From: Devosia equisanguinis
Lineage (GTDB): Bacteria; Pseudomonadota; Alphaproteobacteria; Rhizobiales; Hyphomicrobiaceae
Assembly (NCBI GenBank): GCA_945862355.1
Contig: CAMAYR010000033.1
Span: 1 to 32,452, forward strand
Direction of reading: 5' to 3'
DNA length: 32,452 nt
Positions 29,807 through 32,452 of the stretch are shown one piece after another. Position 1 is the stretch's first letter. Each line of letters begins with the position of its first letter. The notes beneath the pieces were generated by a model that searched no databases, had not been told where the DNA came from, and saw only the letters and a program-made list of their open reading frames with translations. The translations under genes were made by a program, and so were the position numbers.

Positions 29807-32169
29807 TCCGCGCGCTCCAGCCGCAACGCATTGGTGATGACGGAGACCGAAGACAGGCTCATGGCGACCGCGGCCACCATTGGCGACAGCAGGACGCCGA
29901 AGAGCGGATAGAGCACACCCGCCGCGATCGGGATGCCGAGCGCGTTGTAACCGAAGGCGAACGCGAGGTTCTGGAGGATATTGGAGCGCGTGGCCTCGGC
30001 GAGCTTGCGGGCGCGTACCAGCGCGGCCAGGTCGCCCTTCGGCAAGGTGAGGCCGGCGCCGTCTATGGCGACCTGTGAGCCCGTGCCCATCGCGATACCG
30101 ACATCGGCGGTCGCAAGCGCAGGCGCATCGTTCACGCCGTCGCCGGCGAACGCGACCTTGCGGCCGTGCGCCTTGAGCTCGGAGACCAGACGCGACTTGT
30201 CGGCTGGTAGCATGTCGGCGTGCACGCGCCCGATGCCGAGGTCGGCGGCGACGTGCTCGGCGGTCTCGCGGCGATCACCGGTGGCCATGATGACCTCGAT
30301 GCCGCGTGCGCGCAGTGCCTCGAGCGCTGGGCGCGCGCTGGGCTTGATGGTGTCGGCGACGGCGATGAGGCCGGCAAGCTTGCCGTTGATGGCAGCGAAC
30401 AGAACCGTCTTGCCCGCGCGCGCGTGATCGTCGGCAAGGGGGGCAAGCTCGGCCGGATCGAGGCCAAGGCGAGCCATCATGCGACTGTTGCCCAGCGCGA
30501 CGTCCTGCCCACTGACGACGCCCTGCGCGCCCTCGCCCGTGATCGCCTCGAAGCTCTCTGGCTTCAGAAGTGCTACCTTGCGCTCTCGTGCGCCGGCCAC
30601 GATGGCAGCGGCGATAGGATGCTCGCTGCCGCGCTCGAGGGAGGCGGCGAGGCGGAGCAGCATCTTCGCGTCGGTGCCGGCCGCTGGCGTGACGTCGACG
30701 AGCTTCGGCTTGCCTTCTGTGAGTGTGCCGGTTTTGTCGACGATAAGCGTGTCTATGGCGGCGAGCCCTTCTAGGGCGGCGGCATCCTTGACGAGCACAC
30801 CCTCTCGTGCGCCGCGACCCGTCGCAACCATGATCGACATCGGTGTCGCAAGGCCGAGCGCGCAAGGACAGGCGACGATCAGCACGGAGACCGACGCGAC
30901 GATCGCATAGGCCAGTCGCGGCTCGGGGCCGAACACCATCCACGCGACGAACGCCAGCACAGCGACGACGACGACGGCCGGCACGAACCACGCAGCGATC
31001 GCGTCGGCCAGCCTCTGGGCAGGCGCGCGGCTGCGGCTTGCCTCGCTCACCATGCGAACGATCTGGGAAAGGACGGTCTCCGCACCGACGCGGCGCGCCT
31101 CCATCACGAAGCTGCCCGTAGTGTTGCGCGTGCCGCCGGTCACGGTCGCATCACGCGTCTTCTCGACCGGCAGCGGTTCCCCCGTCAGCAGCGCCTCGTC
31201 GACGGCGGACTGGCCGTCGACGACGATGCCGTCCACAGGCACGCTGTCGCCGGGTCGAATGCGCAGGCGGTCGCCGGGAACGATTTTGTCGAGTGGTGTC
31301 TCGACCTCCTGGCCGTCGACGCCGATTCGCCAGGCCGTCTTGGGCGCTAGCTTCATCAGCGCGCGAAGCGCGTCGCCGGTGCGTTCGCGCGCCTTCAACT
31401 CCATCACCTGCCCGGCGAGCACCAGCACGATGATGACGGCGGCCGCTTCATAGTAGACGCCGACGACGCCGCCATGCCCCTTCAGCTCCGGGGGGAACAA
31501 GTCCGGTGCGAAGGTGGCCGCGATGCTGAAAAGGAAGGCCGCCGAGACACCGAGGCCGATCAGCGTCCACATGTTCGGGTTGCGGCTCCGGACGGATTGG
31601 ACTCCGCGCTCCAGGAATGGCCAGCCGCACCACAGGACGACAGGCGTAGCCAGGATCAGCTCGATCCACTGGCTGGTACGTGGGGCGATCCAGTCGTGGA
31701 TCGGAAGGCCGAAGTGCCCGCCCATCGCGAAGAACGCCAGCGGCACAGTGAGCACGGCACCGACCCACAACCGGCGGGTGAAATCGACGAGCTCGGGGGA
31801 AGGTCCGCTGTCGAGCGTCGGCACCATCGGCTCCAGCGCCATGCCGCAGATCGGGCAGGTACCTGGTCCGTCCTGAATGATCTCGGGGTCCATCGGGCAG
31901 GTGTACTTGGCCCCGCTCGCGACAGCCTTCGCGTGGGTAGCTTCCGCTTCGGCGGCTTTGCGTTCTGGATCGAGGAACTGCGGCGGGTCGGCTGCAAAGC
32001 GCGTCTTGCAGCGCGGATTACAAAAGTAGAACGTCGCACCGTCGTGCTCGTGGATGTGCTTGGCGGTCGCGATCTCGACCGTCATGCCGCAGACGGGATC
32101 GATGGCCTTACCCGTCCCGGGTGAAGGCGCGCCAGGAGGCGGGGCGTCGTCGTGGTGGCCGGGCTGCAT
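29782..32169 (-). CDS. copA: Copper-translocating P1B-type ATPase (CopA-like) with YHS and heavy-metal-binding N-terminus
   Basis: A 795-residue inner-membrane exporter. The N-terminus lacks the usual ferredoxin-like CxxC domain. Instead it has a YHS domain (about 23-66; DPVCGMTV and FYFCNPRC) and a heavy-metal-binding segment (89-115; YTCPMDPEI and CPICGMALEP), preceded by His-rich residues. Eight membrane helices are expected. The transport motif CPC is at 434-436 in the sixth. The actuator TGEP is at 329-332, and the phosphorylated Asp478 (DKTGT) with SEHP and GDGVNDAPAL forms the catalytic core. CPC with this N-terminus points to Cu(I), though silver is also possible. It diverges from a CsoR-type repressor gene across 103 bp of palindromic DNA, which suggests copper-induced expression. 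Confidence 0.93.
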   Translation of the reverse strand: MQPGHHDDAPPPGAPSPGTGKAIDPVCGMTVEIATAKHIHEHDGATFYFCNPRCKTRFAADPPQFLDPERKAAEAEATHAKAVASGAKYTCPMDPEIIQDGPGTCPICGMALEPMVPTLDSGPSPELVDFTRRLWVGAVLTVPLAFFAMGGHFGLPIHDWIAPRTSQWIELILATPVVLWCGWPFLERGVQSVRSRNPNMWTLIGLGVSAAFLFSIAATFAPDLFPPELKGHGGVVGVYYEAAAVIIVLVLAGQVMELKARERTGDALRALMKLAPKTAWRIGVDGQEVETPLDKIVPGDRLRIRPGDSVPVDGIVVDGQSAVDEALLTGEPLPVEKTRDATVTGGTRNTTGSFVMEARRVGAETVLSQIVRMVSEASRSRAPAQRLADAIAAWFVPAVVVVAVLAFVAWMVFGPEPRLAYAIVASVSVLIVACPCALGLATPMSIMVATGRGAREGVLVKDAAALEGLAAIDTLIVDKTGTLTEGKPKLVDVTPAAGTDAKMLLRLAASLERGSEHPIAAAIVAGARERKVALLKPESFEAITGEGAQGVVSGQDVALGNSRMMARLGLDPAELAPLADDHARAGKTVLFAAINGKLAGLIAVADTIKPSARPALEALRARGIEVIMATGDRRETAEHVAADLGIGRVHADMLPADKSRLVSELKAHGRKVAFAGDGVNDAPALATADVGIAMGTGSQVAIDGAGLTLPKGDLAALVRARKLAEATRSNILQNLAFAFGYNALGIPIAAGVLYPLFGVLLSPMVAAVAMSLSSVSVITNALRLERADLTTRKGS

Positions 32170-32212
32170 GGGCGGTCTCCTCGGCTGGGCTCTCGACGGG
32201 AGCCACCGAACA

Positions 32213-32229
32213 ATACCCTCTATGGGTAT
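32213..32229. promoter_or_regulatory. Putative CsoR operator, copA-proximal
   Basis: ATACCC-TCTAT-GGGTAT is a 17-bp inverted repeat between the divergent copA and csoR starts. Its GC-tract-with-TA-ends form resembles operators of CsoR/RcnR-family repressors. Binding is inferred from position and pattern. Confidence 0.55.
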
Positions 32230-32236
32230 GTCTCGC

Positions 32237-32270
32237 TTGACCAGCTATACCCCATACCGGTATTGGTCAA
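32237..32270. promoter_or_regulatory. Nested palindrome with promoter-like ends before csoR
   Basis: TTGACCA (32237-32243) and TGGTCAA (32264-32270) are inverted. Between them lie ATACCCC and the perfect 10-bp palindrome ATACCGGTAT (32254-32263). TTGACC on each strand could serve as a -35 for divergent promoters, so repressor binding here would block both. The -10 elements are not clear. Confidence 0.5.
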
Positions 32271-32272
32271 GT

Positions 32273-32452
32273 ATGAGCGCACCACACAAAGCCGCGACAC
32301 TGAAGCGCCTGAAGCGCATCGAGGGCCAGGTCCGTGGTCTTGCCCGGATGGTCGAGGAGGATCGCTACTGCATCGACATCGTCACGCAGATTTCCGCGGT
32401 GCGTGCCGCGCTCCGGCGCGTCGAGGAAGAAGTCCTGAGAGATCATGTGTCG
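32273..32452 (+). CDS. CsoR-family (DUF156) metal-sensing repressor, partial (cut by window end)
   Basis: Sixty in-frame codons from ATG 32273 to the right edge. LKRLKRIEGQVRGLARMVEEDRYCIDIVTQ is the hallmark helix of the CsoR/RcnR/FrmR all-helical repressor family (read here as segments shorter than 20: LKRIEGQVRGLARMVEED, then YCIDIVTQ). Cys33 and His58 have the same 25-residue spacing as the copper ligands Cys36 and His61 of M. tuberculosis CsoR; the third ligand, expected at about residue 62, is beyond the window. Divergence from a CopA-type ATPase supports copper sensing rather than formaldehyde or nickel. Metal binding would release it from the palindromes in the 103-bp gap. Confidence 0.88.
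   Translation, partial: MSAPHKAATLKRLKRIEGQVRGLARMVEEDRYCIDIVTQISAVRAALRRVEEEVLRDHVS

Overview
The window looks like a chromosomal housekeeping segment of an alphaproteobacterium, most likely of the order Hyphomicrobiales (Rhizobiales). The signs are high GC, the order tRNA-Leu - tig - clpP - clpX - lon - hupB - tRNA-Val, a mitochondrial-type NuoF, a CHASE2 cyclase beside a FecR protein, and heat-shock (RpoH)-like promoter candidates before lon. Genus cannot be fixed from the sequence alone.

Layout. Positions 1-964 (minus, cut by the left edge) hold a TMEM143/DUF3754-like membrane protein. It diverges from a 796-residue repeat-rich membrane protein (1230-3620). Convergent to that is a minus-strand block read gltB (7016-11794), gltD, a MAPEG-family protein, then rsmB: ammonia assimilation followed by a membrane protein and an rRNA methyltransferase. 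After 734 bp without a convincing gene comes the plus-strand protein quality-control block: tRNA-Leu(UAG), trigger factor, two tandem clpP genes, clpX, lon and the HU gene hupB, then tRNA-Val(UAC). Strong intrinsic terminators follow lon and hupB.

The third part has carA on the minus strand with a very clear sigma-70 promoter, an intact CHASE2 adenylate cyclase (minus), and a divergent Tat-exported FecR-domain protein. The 388 bp between the last two contain two foldback elements of the same design but different stem sequence. Then come an isolated nuoF (minus), parC (plus), a CopA-type copper P1B-ATPase (minus) and the start of a divergent CsoR-family repressor, cut by the right edge. The copA-csoR gap carries palindromes of ATACCC/GGGTAT type.

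How the genes work together. Tig folds nascent chains. ClpXP and Lon degrade damaged or tagged proteins, and two separate ClpP subunits are available to one ClpX. GltBD makes glutamate and CarA uses glutamine nitrogen for carbamoyl phosphate. CopA with CsoR forms a copper-efflux switch. The least explained parts are the cyclase/FecR divergon with its twin foldback elements, the tandem clpP pair, and the repeat-rich membrane protein.
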